Origin: Gemmatimonas sp.
GTDB lineage: Bacteria; Gemmatimonadota; Gemmatimonadetes; Gemmatimonadales; Gemmatimonadaceae
Assembly (NCBI RefSeq): GCF_031426495.1
Contig: NZ_JANPLK010000059.1
Coordinates: forward strand, 124,001-188,000
DNA length: 64,000 nt
Reading direction: 5' to 3'
Under the pieces are notes generated by a model. The model had not been told where the DNA came from and did no database searches. It saw only the letters and a list, made by a program, of their open reading frames with translations. Positions 49,510-59,012 of the stretch are shown here, in pieces. A program made the position numbers and the translations under genes. Position 1 is the first letter of the stretch. Each line of letters opens with the position of its first letter.

Positions 49510-51492
49510 ATGAGCCGTCGTTTCGCCCTCGCCAGCCTTCGCGCGCCCACGGCCCTGGCTGCCGTCTTCGCTGCCCGTACGGCCCTCGCGCAGCCATCGG
49601 CGGCGCCTGCCGCAGCGCCCGCCACCCCTGCTACCCCGGTGTTCGTCAACGGTATGGCGCAGGTGGTCCCCGCGTGGCGCGATTCCTCGTCGTGGATTCG
49701 CCACGACCTGTGGGTTGAGACGGATTTCGACAGCGATCGCGACGGCCGAAAGGATCGCGTGCACGTGGACGTCACGCGCCCCGCGCAGACCGAGGGCGGT
49801 GGCCTAAAAGTGCCGGTGCTCTACGGCGCGAGTCCGTACTTCGCCGGCACCTCGCGTGACGATTCCAACTGGAACGTGCAGCAGGAACTCGGCGATCAGC
49901 CGCCTAGTCGACGCGCGCTGGTAGCGCCGGTGCACCAGCCCAATCGTCGGCGCATCTCGAATGCGCTGGTAAACGAATGGGTGCCGCGCGGCTTTGCGGT
50001 GGTGCACTCAGAGGCGACCGGTACCGGCTTGTCGCAGGGCTGTGCGACCGTGGGCGACTACCCCGAACGGGCGCCGATGAAGTTTGTGATCGATTGGCTG
50101 AACGGCCGCGCCAAGGGCTACACGACGCCCACCGGTCGCGAAGAAGTGCGCGCCACCGGATGGTCGACCGGAAAAGTCGGCATGATTGGCACGTCGTACG
50201 AAGGCACGCTTCCTTTGGCCGCGGCCACGACCGGCGTGAAGGGACTCGAAGTCGTCGTGCCCGTGTCGCCGAACACCTCCTACTACCTGTACTATCGCTC
50301 GAACGGACTCGTGCGCTCACCGGGCGGGTATCTCGGTGAAGATGTCGACGTGCTGTACGACTTCGTGGCCAGCGGTGACCCGGCCACGCGCGCCAAGTGT
50401 GACGTGATCTGGAAAACCAACGTGTTCGCGGGGCGAAAGGGCCAGGACCGCGCCACCGGCGACTTCAACGACTTCTGGAAGAAGCGCGATCTGTTGCCGT
50501 ACGTGAAGCATATCAAGGCCGCTGTGCTGCTCGCGCATGGCCTCAACGACTACAACGTGACGCCGGCGCATAGCGTGCGCATCTACGACGAGATGAAGGC
50601 GCGTGGACTGCCCGTGGGACTGTATCTGCATCAAGGCGGACATGGCGGGAATCCGCCGGCCGACATGCTCAATCGCTGGTTCAGCCACTACCTGTACGGC
50701 GTGAACAACGGCGTGCCGGGTGATCAGTCGGCGTACATCGTACAGGACGCCGGGGCGCAGGCGCCGATGGCGGCGGTCGCCGCGGCCCCATCGACTGGTG
50801 CACCGGCGGCGAACCCGCGGCTGCGCGCCACCGCGTTGCCGACGCCGTTCGCGGCCTTCCCCGTACCCGGCACGCAGGTCGTGACGCTGCATCCCACTAC
50901 CGGTGGACGCCGCATCGCGTCGCTCGCGTTCGCTCCCGTGGCGACCGGCGCCGAATCACTGATCGATGACGTCGCGTTCAGCGGCAGCGCGCTCGCCAGC
51001 GCGCCCACGTCGCCGAATCGCCTGCTGTACGCCACGCCCGTGCTCACCGACACCGTACATATCTCCGGCACGCCGCGCGTGACGCTGCGCATGGCCGCCA
51101 ATGTGAAAGCGGCGAATCTCAGCGTGTGGCTCGTCATGCTTCCCTACGACTCGGCGCGCGTGGGCTCACAGAGCTACAAGGGCAACGTGTCGCACGGTTG
51201 GGCCGATCTGCAGAACGCCAAGTCGCTCAAGAAAGGCGGAGACTATGCGTCGAAGGATCGGGGCAAGCCGCTCAAGGCGGGCGAATATCGCGACGTCACT
51301 TTCGACCTCGAACCGACGGATGAATTCATTCCCGCCGGCAAGCAGCTCGCGGTGATGATCATGTCGAGCGATCGCGAGTTCACGTTGTGGCCGAAGGCAG
51401 GGGCCGAGCTTACGCTCGACCTCGCGAAGTCCTCGTTCGCCATTCCGATCGTCGGCGGCGCGCGCGCGCTTCAGAACGCCGGCATGCGCTGA
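49510..51492 (+). CDS. Secreted CocE/NonD hydrolase, Xaa-Pro dipeptidyl-peptidase-like
   Basis: A 660-residue S15/CocE-type enzyme with a signal peptide (RAPTALAAVFAARTALAQ). The triad is Ser229 in MIGTSYEGTLPLAA, Asp347 in HGLNDYNVTPAHS and His378 in HQGGHGGNPPAD. The opening WVETDFDSDRDGRKDRVHVD and the C-terminal jelly-roll (VTFDLEPTDEFIPAGKQLAV) match Xaa-Pro dipeptidyl-peptidases. It should cleave X-Pro dipeptides from peptides outside the cytoplasm. A second CocE gene lies nearby on the other strand. The next gene follows after a short repeat. Confidence 0.92.
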   Translation: MSRRFALASLRAPTALAAVFAARTALAQPSAAPAAAPATPATPVFVNGMAQVVPAWRDSSSWIRHDLWVETDFDSDRDGRKDRVHVDVTRPAQTEGGGLKVPVLYGASPYFAGTSRDDSNWNVQQELGDQPPSRRALVAPVHQPNRRRISNALVNEWVPRGFAVVHSEATGTGLSQGCATVGDYPERAPMKFVIDWLNGRAKGYTTPTGREEVRATGWSTGKVGMIGTSYEGTLPLAAATTGVKGLEVVVPVSPNTSYYLYYRSNGLVRSPGGYLGEDVDVLYDFVASGDPATRAKCDVIWKTNVFAGRKGQDRATGDFNDFWKKRDLLPYVKHIKAAVLLAHGLNDYNVTPAHSVRIYDEMKARGLPVGLYLHQGGHGGNPPADMLNRWFSHYLYGVNNGVPGDQSAYIVQDAGAQAPMAAVAAAPSTGAPAANPRLRATALPTPFAAFPVPGTQVVTLHPTTGGRRIASLAFAPVATGAESLIDDVAFSGSALASAPTSPNRLLYATPVLTDTVHISGTPRVTLRMAANVKAANLSVWLVMLPYDSARVGSQSYKGNVSHGWADLQNAKSLKKGGDYASKDRGKPLKAGEYRDVTFDLEPTDEFIPAGKQLAVMIMSSDREFTLWPKAGAELTLDLAKSSFAIPIVGGARALQNAGMR

Positions 51493-51533
51493 TGATTCCT
51501 CGACGATTCTTCGATGATTCCTCGATGATTCCT
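51490..51533. repeat. 11-base tandem repeat at a gene junction
   Basis: Four units of CGATGATTCCT (the first begins with T, the second reads CGACGATTCTT) run from the stop codon of the CocE gene towards the start of the next. Because 11 is not a multiple of three, a change in copy number would shift any frame that starts before it. Confidence 0.85.
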
Positions 51534-51554
51534 TTCCACCCACACGCCACCGTG

Positions 51555-54500
51555 ATGCGTTCTCTGTTTCGTCTCGCCGCACCGACACTGCTCCTGGCAG
51601 GCGTCGCGGGCGCGCAAACTCCCGACGCGGCCACTCTGAACGGCCTACGTTGGCGTTCGATCGGCCCCGTGAACATGGCCGGACGCATCACCGACGTCGA
51701 AGCGCACCCCAGCGCGCCGAAAACGTTCTATGTGGCCGGCGCCACCGGCGGCATCTGGAAGACGGTGAACGCCGGCACGTCCTTTGTGCCGCTCTGGGAG
51801 AAGGGGCCGATTGCCTCGATGGGGGATCTCGCGATTGCCCCAAGCAATCCGAAGATCATCTGGGCGGGCACGGGCGAAGAAGACTCGCGCAACTCCGTGG
51901 CGCCGGGCTACGGCATCTACAAATCGTTGGACGGCGGGGTGACGTGGCAGAGCATGGGCCTCGAGAAGACGCAGCATATCGGGCGCATTCTCGTGCATCC
52001 CACCAACCCCGACATCGTATATGTCGCGGCGCTTGGCGCACTCTGGGCGACCAACCCCGAGCGTGGCCTCTACAAGACGATCGACGGCGGCAAAACCTGG
52101 ACGCTGAGTAAGTTCATCAGCGAGAAGGCCGGCTTCGTGGATCTCGCGATGGACCCGCGCGATCCGAACGTGCTCTATGCCACCAGCTGGGAGCGGATTC
52201 GCAAGGCGCATTTTCTCAAAAGCGGTGGCCCCGGCTCCGCGCTCTGGAAGTCCACCGACGGCGGCGCGACATGGAAGGAGATCACCGGCGGTGGCTTCCC
52301 GGCTACGGCGAAGGGACGGATCAATCTCGCGATCGCACCGAGCAATCCCGACATGGTGTACGCCATGGTCGAAGCCGACAGCGTGCGTGGCGCCAAGCCG
52401 CAACGATTGTTGAGCGGACTGTATCGCTCAAACGATGCCGGTGCGACGTGGACGTGGATGAGCACCGTCAACAATCGGCCGTTCTATTTCTCGCAAATCC
52501 GCATCGATCCGAAGAACGCCGATCGCGTGTACCGCATGGCCGTCGACTTCGCGTTCTCCGACGACGGCGGGCGCTCGTGGCGCGCGGGCATGGTGGGTAT
52601 CCACGAAGACTATCACGGCATGTGGATCGATCCCAACGACCCCGAGCATTTCATCGTCGGTGGTGACGCGGGCATCTTTCAGACGTGGGACAAGGGCGGC
52701 ACGTACGACGCCGTCAACAACATGGCCATGGGCCAGTTCTACGGGATCAGCTACGACTTTCAGGTCCCGTATCGCGTGTGTGGTGGCCTGCAGGACAACG
52801 GTACATCGTGCGGGTTGAGTCGTCGCGCCGGTGCCCCGCTGCAGATGACTGACTGGTTCGCGATCTTTGCCGCCGATGGTCTGCAGACGGCGCAGGACCC
52901 ATTCAATCCGGACTACGTGTACTACGAGTCGCAGGGCGGCAACATCGCGCGGCGCAACGTGGCCACCGGCGAAGTGATCAGCGTGAAGGCGCGCACGGTC
53001 ACGCGCACGCAGTTCGGTCAGCAGATCGCGCGTATCCGCGGTGCCGGCACGGCACCGCTCACGCCGGAGCAGACGAAGAGTATCGCCGGCATCCGCCTGC
53101 AGATGAAGAAGGAGATGGCCGATCCCAACGTCGCGACGCGTTGGAACTGGAACACGCCGTTCATCCTCTCGCGTCACGACGCGAACGTGCTGTACTCGGG
53201 CGCCGAGAAGCTGTTCAAGTCGGTGAAGAAGGGTGAGGAGCCGTACGCGATTTCGCCCGACCTGTCGTCGCGCGACGAAGCACGCATCCGCATCACTACC
53301 GGTTTCGATATCGAAGGCAATCCGGCGGTGGACGCCACCGGTGGGATCACGCGCGATGCGACCGGCGCCGAGGAGAACGCCACGATCGTGACCATCGCCG
53401 AGTCGCCGTTCAAGGCGGGTGTACTGTACGTGGGTACGAACGACGGCAAGGTGTGGCTCACGAAGAACGACGGTGGCGCCTGGGAAGATCTGAGCGCGCG
53501 CTTCGCTGGTGTTCCGCCGTTCACGCACGTGAGCAAGATCGAGGCGAGTCCGTCCGACTCTGCCACCGTATTCGTCGCCTTCGACAATCATCGCGACAAT
53601 GACTTCGCGCCGTATCTGTTCGTCTCGACCGATTTCGGCAAGACGTTCCGCTCGATCTCAGCCGGCCTCAAGGTCGGTCGCCCAAACACGGTGTATGTGG
53701 TGCGCGAGGATCCGTTCAACGCCGCACTGCTGTACGCCGGCACCGAACTGGGTGTGTACGCGTCACTCGACAAGGGCGTCACGTGGTTCACGCTCGACAA
53801 CAACCTCCCCACGGTGCCGGTGTACGACCTGCAGGTACATCCGCGCGATCGTGAGCTGATCGCCGGCACGCACGGTCGAGGTGTGCAGATTCTCGATGTG
53901 TCCGCGCTGGAGCAGTTCACGGCGGCCGCGTTGTCGGCGTCGGCGGTGCTCTTCAAGCCCACCGTGGCGCTGCAGTACGGCGAGCGTCCGCCGGGATCGG
54001 AGCCCCGTGCGCAGCGCATGTGGCGCGGTGATCGCGTGCCGACCGGAGCGGCTATCACCTATCGGCTCGCCGCCCCGGTGACCGGAGGCGCACCGCGCAT
54101 CACGGTCCTCAGCGCCGCCGGCGACACGATTGCCCGCCTGCTCGGCACGAATACCGCGGGACTGAACACCGTCACGTGGAACCTGCAGGCGACCGGTGCG
54201 CAGATGCCGGGACCGAACACCGGTGGCCGTGGTGGATTCGGCGGTGGATTTGGGGGCGGACCGCAACCCACCGGCAACAGCAGCGATCCTGGCTTCCCCG
54301 CCGGCTTCAACGCGCGTCCGGCGGAATCGCGTGGCGCGGCCGACAGCACCGGCACGCCGGAGAACCAGGCGAAGGCGCTGATCGCGGCCCAGAATCGTGC
54401 CCCGGCCGCCGGTGGACCTGGTGGCGTCGGCGGTGGTGGAGGCGGTTTCGGTGGACAGCGTCCGGCGTTCGTGGAAACGGGCGACTATCGCATCGTGCTC

Positions 54501-54596
54501 GAACTCCCGGGCCAACCCAACGCGTCGTCGCAGTCATTGCGCGTGATGCGCGTGTCGCCCGAAGAACGCGCCGTGTTGGTGCCGACGCGGCGGTAG
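51555..54596 (+). CDS. Secreted sortilin/VPS10-like beta-propeller protein
   Basis: A 1013-residue exported protein. The start at 51555 gives a signal peptide (RSLFRLAAPTLLLAGVAGA). Many BNR/Asp-box-like blades follow (GIWKTVNAGTSF, GIYKSLDGGVTWQS, GLYKTIDGGKTWT, ALWKSTDGGATWKE, VWLTKNDGGAWEDL, GVYASLDKGVTWF), forming a VPS10-type propeller of the group common in this phylum. The C-terminal 170 residues include a Gly-rich linker (about 880-980) and end in a short beta domain. An in-frame ATG at 51492 overlapping the CocE stop is an alternative start. It may bind or process surface peptides or glycans; no enzyme motif is evident. Confidence 0.88.
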   Translation: MRSLFRLAAPTLLLAGVAGAQTPDAATLNGLRWRSIGPVNMAGRITDVEAHPSAPKTFYVAGATGGIWKTVNAGTSFVPLWEKGPIASMGDLAIAPSNPKIIWAGTGEEDSRNSVAPGYGIYKSLDGGVTWQSMGLEKTQHIGRILVHPTNPDIVYVAALGALWATNPERGLYKTIDGGKTWTLSKFISEKAGFVDLAMDPRDPNVLYATSWERIRKAHFLKSGGPGSALWKSTDGGATWKEITGGGFPATAKGRINLAIAPSNPDMVYAMVEADSVRGAKPQRLLSGLYRSNDAGATWTWMSTVNNRPFYFSQIRIDPKNADRVYRMAVDFAFSDDGGRSWRAGMVGIHEDYHGMWIDPNDPEHFIVGGDAGIFQTWDKGGTYDAVNNMAMGQFYGISYDFQVPYRVCGGLQDNGTSCGLSRRAGAPLQMTDWFAIFAADGLQTAQDPFNPDYVYYESQGGNIARRNVATGEVISVKARTVTRTQFGQQIARIRGAGTAPLTPEQTKSIAGIRLQMKKEMADPNVATRWNWNTPFILSRHDANVLYSGAEKLFKSVKKGEEPYAISPDLSSRDEARIRITTGFDIEGNPAVDATGGITRDATGAEENATIVTIAESPFKAGVLYVGTNDGKVWLTKNDGGAWEDLSARFAGVPPFTHVSKIEASPSDSATVFVAFDNHRDNDFAPYLFVSTDFGKTFRSISAGLKVGRPNTVYVVREDPFNAALLYAGTELGVYASLDKGVTWFTLDNNLPTVPVYDLQVHPRDRELIAGTHGRGVQILDVSALEQFTAAALSASAVLFKPTVALQYGERPPGSEPRAQRMWRGDRVPTGAAITYRLAAPVTGGAPRITVLSAAGDTIARLLGTNTAGLNTVTWNLQATGAQMPGPNTGGRGGFGGGFGGGPQPTGNSSDPGFPAGFNARPAESRGAADSTGTPENQAKALIAAQNRAPAAGGPGGVGGGGGGFGGQRPAFVETGDYRIVLELPGQPNASSQSLRVMRVSPEERAVLVPTRR

Positions 54597-54620
54597 CATC
54601 GAGCGCGCCGTCGCGTCACC

Positions 54621-56504
54621 TCACGGCCGAATCCCCGTGACCACCGGCAGCACGATCTTCGAGGCCTTGCCCTTACTGCGATAAATGCGCTGCGTCGCGG
54701 CGCGGAAGTCGCCCGGCTTGGCCTCGAAGATGTTCGGGACGAACGTCTGCGGGTTCCGGTCGATCAGCGGGAACCAGCTGCTCTGCACCTGGATCATCAC
54801 GCGGTGTCCCTTCTTGAAGGTGTACGCCTGCGTGTGCAGGTCGATCGTGATCGCCTCGGGCACGTTGGGCACGAGCGGCACCGGCTTCTCGACGCTCTTC
54901 CGGAAGCGCGCCCGATACACGTCGTTGGCGACCATGAATTGGTAGCCGTTCATCTTGAGCTCCGGCATCCCGCTGTCCGGATACACGTCGATGAGCTTCA
55001 CCACATAGTCGGCATCGGTGCCACTCGTGGCGACGTGCAGCGTGACGGCGAGATCACCAGCGATCGTGAGGTCGTCAGTCAGTGTTTGCAGCTCCCAGCT
55101 CAGCACATCGGGGCGATTGTGCACGAAGCGCTGATCTTCCGTGAGCCAGGTGCTCCAGGTGGAGCCGGGCCCATATGTCATCTGCACCGGCCGCTGTCGG
55201 TAGGGCACCGGCTTCGCCGGGTCGGACACATACGCGTCGTACGCCGGTGCTGTGGCGGCGGGTGGCTCCCACGCCAATGCGCCCCCTTCACGCAGGTAGA
55301 GACTGCGTGGTGACACCGCGGTCTTTGGTGGCCACGTGTCGTAGCGCTTCCACATATTGCTGCCCGCTTCGAACACGAGCGCCTCGGGCAACGTCCACCC
55401 GGCCACGTCGCGCTGCTCGGGGTGCAGGTGACGCGCGAAGAACGGCGCCATGATCGAGTCACGGAAAAAACGTGCGGTCGGTTGCCCGAATTGAATCGGC
55501 CCGAGCGCTGTGCCTTCACCGCGCATCCAGCCGCCGTGATTCCACGGACCGACGACCAGGAAGTTCTTCCCTTCGCGATCGTGCTTCTCGAGTTCGCGAT
55601 AGATCGTGACCGGCCCGTAGAAGTCCTCCTGATCCCACCACCCTGCGACATGCAACGCGGGTACCGTGACCTTGTCGAGATAGCCCGCCATCGCCTGACG
55701 CTGCCAGAACGCGTCGAAGTTGGGGTGGCCCGCAAAGTCGTTCCATGTGGGAATTGTCCCCTTCAAATACCGGTCGTTCACATTCTTCAGCGAGCCGAGC
55801 TTGAGGTACCACTCGTAGGTGTCGTAGGCGTCCATCGAGAACTGCTTCACATCTTTGCCGCTCTCCATCATGGTGGCGTACTCGAAGCCGTAGCTCAGAC
55901 GGAACGCGCCGTTGTGATGGAAATCATCGCCCTTCCACATATCGGCCGGGGACGCTTGCGGGGAGGCCGCCTTGAGCGCCGGATGTGGATCGAGCATCGC
56001 CATCGCCGTCGTCCAGCCGGGATATGATACGCCCGTCATGCCCACGCGCCCATTGTTGTTCGGCACGTGCGAGAGCAGCCATTCGATGCTGTCGTAGGCG
56101 TCGGTACTTTCGTCGATCGCCTTCGGGTCGGCGCGGTTGGCGCGCGGCGGCCGCTGCATCACGAACTGTCCTTCAGACTTGAACTTGCCGCGGATGTCCT
56201 GAAACACGAACACGTAGCCGTCCCGCGCGATGTCGCGGGCCATGAAGCCCCAGTTGGCGGCCACGCTGCCCGGCGTGTTGCCGTCGACCCCGTACGGCGT
56301 GCGGACGAACAGGAACGGTAGCGGACGCGCCGGATTCACCGGTGCCACGATGCGGGTGTAGAGTCGCGTTCCATCACGCATCGGGATCATCGACTCGGTG
56401 AGCGCGTAGGCCGCCGCCGCGGGCGCGGTCGCGGGCGTAGACGGCTGGGCGGTGAGCGCACGCCCGGCGAGCAGCAGCAGGGGGAGGAATCGAGAGAGTC
56501 GCAT
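54621..56504 (-). CDS. Secreted CocE/NonD family hydrolase
   Basis: A 627-residue S15-type hydrolase with a signal peptide (RLSRFLPLLLLAGRALTAQ). Ser160 in GMTGVSYPGWTTA is the nucleophile; the acid is in HVAGWWDQEDFYG and the His in GPWNHGGWMRG. DGTRLYTRIVAP and FVFQDIRGKFKSEGQFV are conserved CocE-type segments, and the C-terminal third is a jelly-roll ending in QVQSSWFPLIDRNPQTF. It is related to glutaryl-7-ACA acylases and alpha-amino-acid ester hydrolases; the natural substrate is unknown. It is convergent with the propeller gene. Confidence 0.92.
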   Translation of the reverse strand: MRLSRFLPLLLLAGRALTAQPSTPATAPAAAAYALTESMIPMRDGTRLYTRIVAPVNPARPLPFLFVRTPYGVDGNTPGSVAANWGFMARDIARDGYVFVFQDIRGKFKSEGQFVMQRPPRANRADPKAIDESTDAYDSIEWLLSHVPNNNGRVGMTGVSYPGWTTAMAMLDPHPALKAASPQASPADMWKGDDFHHNGAFRLSYGFEYATMMESGKDVKQFSMDAYDTYEWYLKLGSLKNVNDRYLKGTIPTWNDFAGHPNFDAFWQRQAMAGYLDKVTVPALHVAGWWDQEDFYGPVTIYRELEKHDREGKNFLVVGPWNHGGWMRGEGTALGPIQFGQPTARFFRDSIMAPFFARHLHPEQRDVAGWTLPEALVFEAGSNMWKRYDTWPPKTAVSPRSLYLREGGALAWEPPAATAPAYDAYVSDPAKPVPYRQRPVQMTYGPGSTWSTWLTEDQRFVHNRPDVLSWELQTLTDDLTIAGDLAVTLHVATSGTDADYVVKLIDVYPDSGMPELKMNGYQFMVANDVYRARFRKSVEKPVPLVPNVPEAITIDLHTQAYTFKKGHRVMIQVQSSWFPLIDRNPQTFVPNIFEAKPGDFRAATQRIYRSKGKASKIVLPVVTGIRP

Positions 56505-56561
56505 GGGATAACATGCATCGCGAATGGCATGCTCGGCGAATGCGCCGCGTTATCTTCTGGC

Positions 56562-57053
56562 ATGTGCCCCGACACTTTCCGACCAGCGTGTGCCCGCATC
56601 AGGCAGTTGATCCGTACCGCGACCCACGGTATCCTCGCGATGGCCATCCCCGTGACGATGTTCACGGCGTGCTACGCGAGAACACGCGTGACCACGCCGC
56701 CTTCGGAGATCCTCGGACGATTCGTCGACGACTACGGGAACGCCTTCGCGCTCTCCGTGCAGCGCTTCGACCAACTACCGCGCGGGCGCTTCGATATTGT
56801 CGAGTGGCACCTCGAGGAGCGCTACTTCATCGCGCGCAACGACGCCGCCAATCCGCGCGACGGGGGACTCTGGACGCGAGTCGATTGGATGCCGTTCACG
56901 GGAATGGAACCCTACACTTGGGGATTCTGCCTCACGGCCTATCGCGCGCCGAACGTGCGTGAGGCGCGCCAAACGTCAGCGCCCAATCGCGACACCCCAC
57001 GAACCGGCTGCAACGGTTTCCCCTTCTCACGCATGCGGCGCGCACCGACCTAG
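56562..57053 (+). CDS. Putative lipoprotein of unknown function
   Basis: A 163-residue protein. The start at 56562 gives a basic N-terminus, a hydrophobic stretch and a lipobox-like TMFTAC at about residues 31-36, so it may be lipid-anchored (a start at 56640 is also possible). The rest is a compact domain: ILGRFVDDYGNAFALSVQRF, YFIARNDAANPRDGGLWTRV, DWMPFTGMEPYTWGFCLTAY and a final TPRTGCNGFPFSRMRRA. I have a sense of similar hypothetical proteins in this phylum but no function. It is divergent from the CocE gene. Confidence 0.7.
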   Translation: MCPDTFRPACARIRQLIRTATHGILAMAIPVTMFTACYARTRVTTPPSEILGRFVDDYGNAFALSVQRFDQLPRGRFDIVEWHLEERYFIARNDAANPRDGGLWTRVDWMPFTGMEPYTWGFCLTAYRAPNVREARQTSAPNRDTPRTGCNGFPFSRMRRAPT

Positions 57054-57514
57054 GCGAATTCCGGCCAGCATGCGCACTTTCACCGCCGCCGCGTCGCGTT
57101 CCGCGATCACGCGCTCGCGCTCGAGCTCCTTCGCCTTCAGCAGACCAGCGTCGGCGACATGGACGAACATCCCGTGCACGACACCGTCCTGAATATCTGG
57201 CGCGTACGTCGCGATGCTGTCGCGATGACCGGAGCCGTCTGGCATGGGAATGCGTCGTTCGAACTGCTGGCGCTCGCCGGCCTAGGCGGCGCGAATGAAC
57301 GGTTCATTCAGCAGGTAGATCGGCCCAAGAATGTCCGGCGGCAGAGTTGTGGCGTCCGAGCGTACGTGTGCAAGTCCAGTGAACGGAGCGAATGCGCTGA
57401 GGCGGAAGAGCGTGAAGCTGGGCGCGCCACACCACTCCGTTGAGTGGTGGGCGTGATGACTCTGGTCCCACCCCCGCTGCACTGCGCACGACCGTTCTCC
57501 CCGAAGCCGTGCAG
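57054..57514. other. Stretch without a convincing intact gene
   Basis: Nothing complete is visible. On the minus strand 57282-57440 reads FTLFRLSAFAPFTGLAHVRS and DILGPIYLLNEPFIRAA before a stop, which looks like a plausible protein end, but upstream the frame runs into the PP2C gene antisense-free overlap and has no start or family. On the minus strand 57027-57245 an open frame of 72 codons (IQDGVVHGMFVHVADAGLL) has no recognisable family either. Both could be relics. Confidence 0.4.
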
Positions 57515-58384
57515 CTACGCGACCGGCTTTGGTGTGGTCCGCCCAATGATGATGGTGATGTTGTCGCTGCCGCCGCCGTCGAGCGCTTCCTGCAGCAGCT
57601 GCTCCGCCGCCTGTTTCGCACTCGTCATCGATCCCAGTATCTCGGCGATGCGGGCATCGGTCACGTGCTTCGTGAGTCCGTCCGAACAGATCAGGTGCAC
57701 GTTGTTCCAGTCGGCATCGAGCCGCGTGACCACCGGCATCGTCTTGTCGGCACCGATCGCACTCGAGAGTACGTGTGCCATCGGCGAATTGCCCGCCGTG
57801 CTGGCCTTGAGAATGCCGTCGTCCACCAGATCCTGCGCCATGGTCTGATCGCGCGTGACTTGCGACAGTACCCCGTTGCGCCACACGTAGTAGCGCGAGT
57901 CGCCTACCTGGAGCAGGTAGTAGGTCGGCCACACACCGATGTACATGGTGAGCGTGGTGGCCATGGTGCCGCGCAGCCCCTGCTCATCGCGTCGCGCGCG
58001 GACGGCGTCGTGCGCCTGCATCGCCGCCGACTGCAGCAGTTCGCTGAACTCCGTCGCGTCGGCCGTCGCCCCGTAGTACACCGTGACGCTGCCGTCGACA
58101 TAGCGCATCAGGGATTCCAGCGCGATCGCACTCGCTTCAGCACCGCCCACACCGCCGCCCACCCCATCGGCCACCATCGCCAGATACGCGAGACGCTGCT
58201 CCCCGTTGGGAAAGCGCTGCTCGATGTCGGGCAGATTGCTGGAGATGACGTTGATGCGCTTGTGGAACGTGGCCATCAGGTAGTGATCCTGATTCTCCTT
58301 GCGCACCGTACCGGTGTGCGAGAGGCCGAACACGTCCATTTCGTCGTCGCGCGGCTTGCGCGGGGGGGCTGCAGTTTCGCTCAT
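57515..58384 (-). CDS. PP2C-type Ser/Thr protein phosphatase
   Basis: A 289-residue metal-dependent phosphatase. The motifs are in order: GTVRKENQDHY (Asp33), YLAMVADGVGGG (Asp73), LQVGDSRYYVWRNG, HLICSDGLTKHV and GGGSDNITIIIGR, which together supply the two-metal site. It should dephosphorylate Ser/Thr sites placed by Hanks-type kinases such as the one at 31125-33788, though it is not beside it. The ATG at 58384 is chosen because the conserved domain starts about 15 residues later; residues before it are Pro/Arg-rich. Confidence 0.93.
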   Translation of the reverse strand: MSETAAPPRKPRDDEMDVFGLSHTGTVRKENQDHYLMATFHKRINVISSNLPDIEQRFPNGEQRLAYLAMVADGVGGGVGGAEASAIALESLMRYVDGSVTVYYGATADATEFSELLQSAAMQAHDAVRARRDEQGLRGTMATTLTMYIGVWPTYYLLQVGDSRYYVWRNGVLSQVTRDQTMAQDLVDDGILKASTAGNSPMAHVLSSAIGADKTMPVVTRLDADWNNVHLICSDGLTKHVTDARIAEILGSMTSAKQAAEQLLQEALDGGGSDNITIIIGRTTPKPVA

Positions 58385-58561
58385 CGGAAGGGGCGGCGGG
58401 TCAGCGAATAGGATAGCTCGCACGATGGGCTGTGGCGAGCCGTCCGACGGCGCAGATCGCGACTTCCTCGACGAGGTGGGACGATGCGGTACGAGCGGGG
58501 GACGAGGTGCCATCGCCAGCGGACTCGAGAGCAGGTGGTCCGTTCGCGCGCGCTCTCGCGC

Positions 58562-58933
58562 TCAATGCAGTGGCTGAACTTCGACAAAGGCCGCGTACAC
58601 GCGATCCAGCTCGATGCGCATGCCGTCGTCGCGCTGCAGCATCACGCTGCGACTGGTGCAGCGTTCACAACGCATCACAACCCCCGGGTGAATGCCAACA
58701 GACAGGCAATGATCCCGGACGATGTCGAACAAGACGGCGCCAACGGCCACGCGCTCTCCGACATGGATGTCGATCAGCGAACGGGGCGTCTCGAGCACCG
58801 GAGTGGCAATCAGCATGCGCTCCTCGTCGAACCGATTGATGATGAAGGGTGTTGCCGGCAAACCGTCAATGTCGAGCTCATGTGCGTGGCGACTCACATA
58901 CCTGAGCGCACAGCGAGCGCGAGCACGAAACAT
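58562..58933 (-). CDS. Uncharacterised small protein (PilZ-like fold not excluded)
   Basis: A 123-residue protein: HAHELDIDGLPATPFIINRF, LIATPVLETPRSLIDIHVGE, VAVGAVLFDIVRDHCLSVGI, ending VYAAFVEVQPLH. The strand-rich pattern with an early Arg-rich stretch recalls PilZ or a small beta-barrel, but neither the RxxxR nor the DxSxxG motif is present. No ribosome site is obvious. It lies 177 bases upstream of the PP2C gene on the same strand. Confidence 0.5.
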   Translation of the reverse strand: MFRARARCALRYVSRHAHELDIDGLPATPFIINRFDEERMLIATPVLETPRSLIDIHVGERVAVGAVLFDIVRDHCLSVGIHPGVVMRCERCTSRSVMLQRDDGMRIELDRVYAAFVEVQPLH

Positions 58934-59012
58934 GCGTCTCGCGTCACGTGCGGTCGGCCGTGCGTCGAGCCGAACCGCGCTGGCGAATCATCTCTCCGAC
59001 GAAGGAGCATGT

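Noticed and set aside
58562..58933. PilZ (c-di-GMP receptor) assignment for the 123-residue protein
   Set aside because: The RxxxR and D/NxSxxG motifs are absent, so only an uncharacterised call is made.
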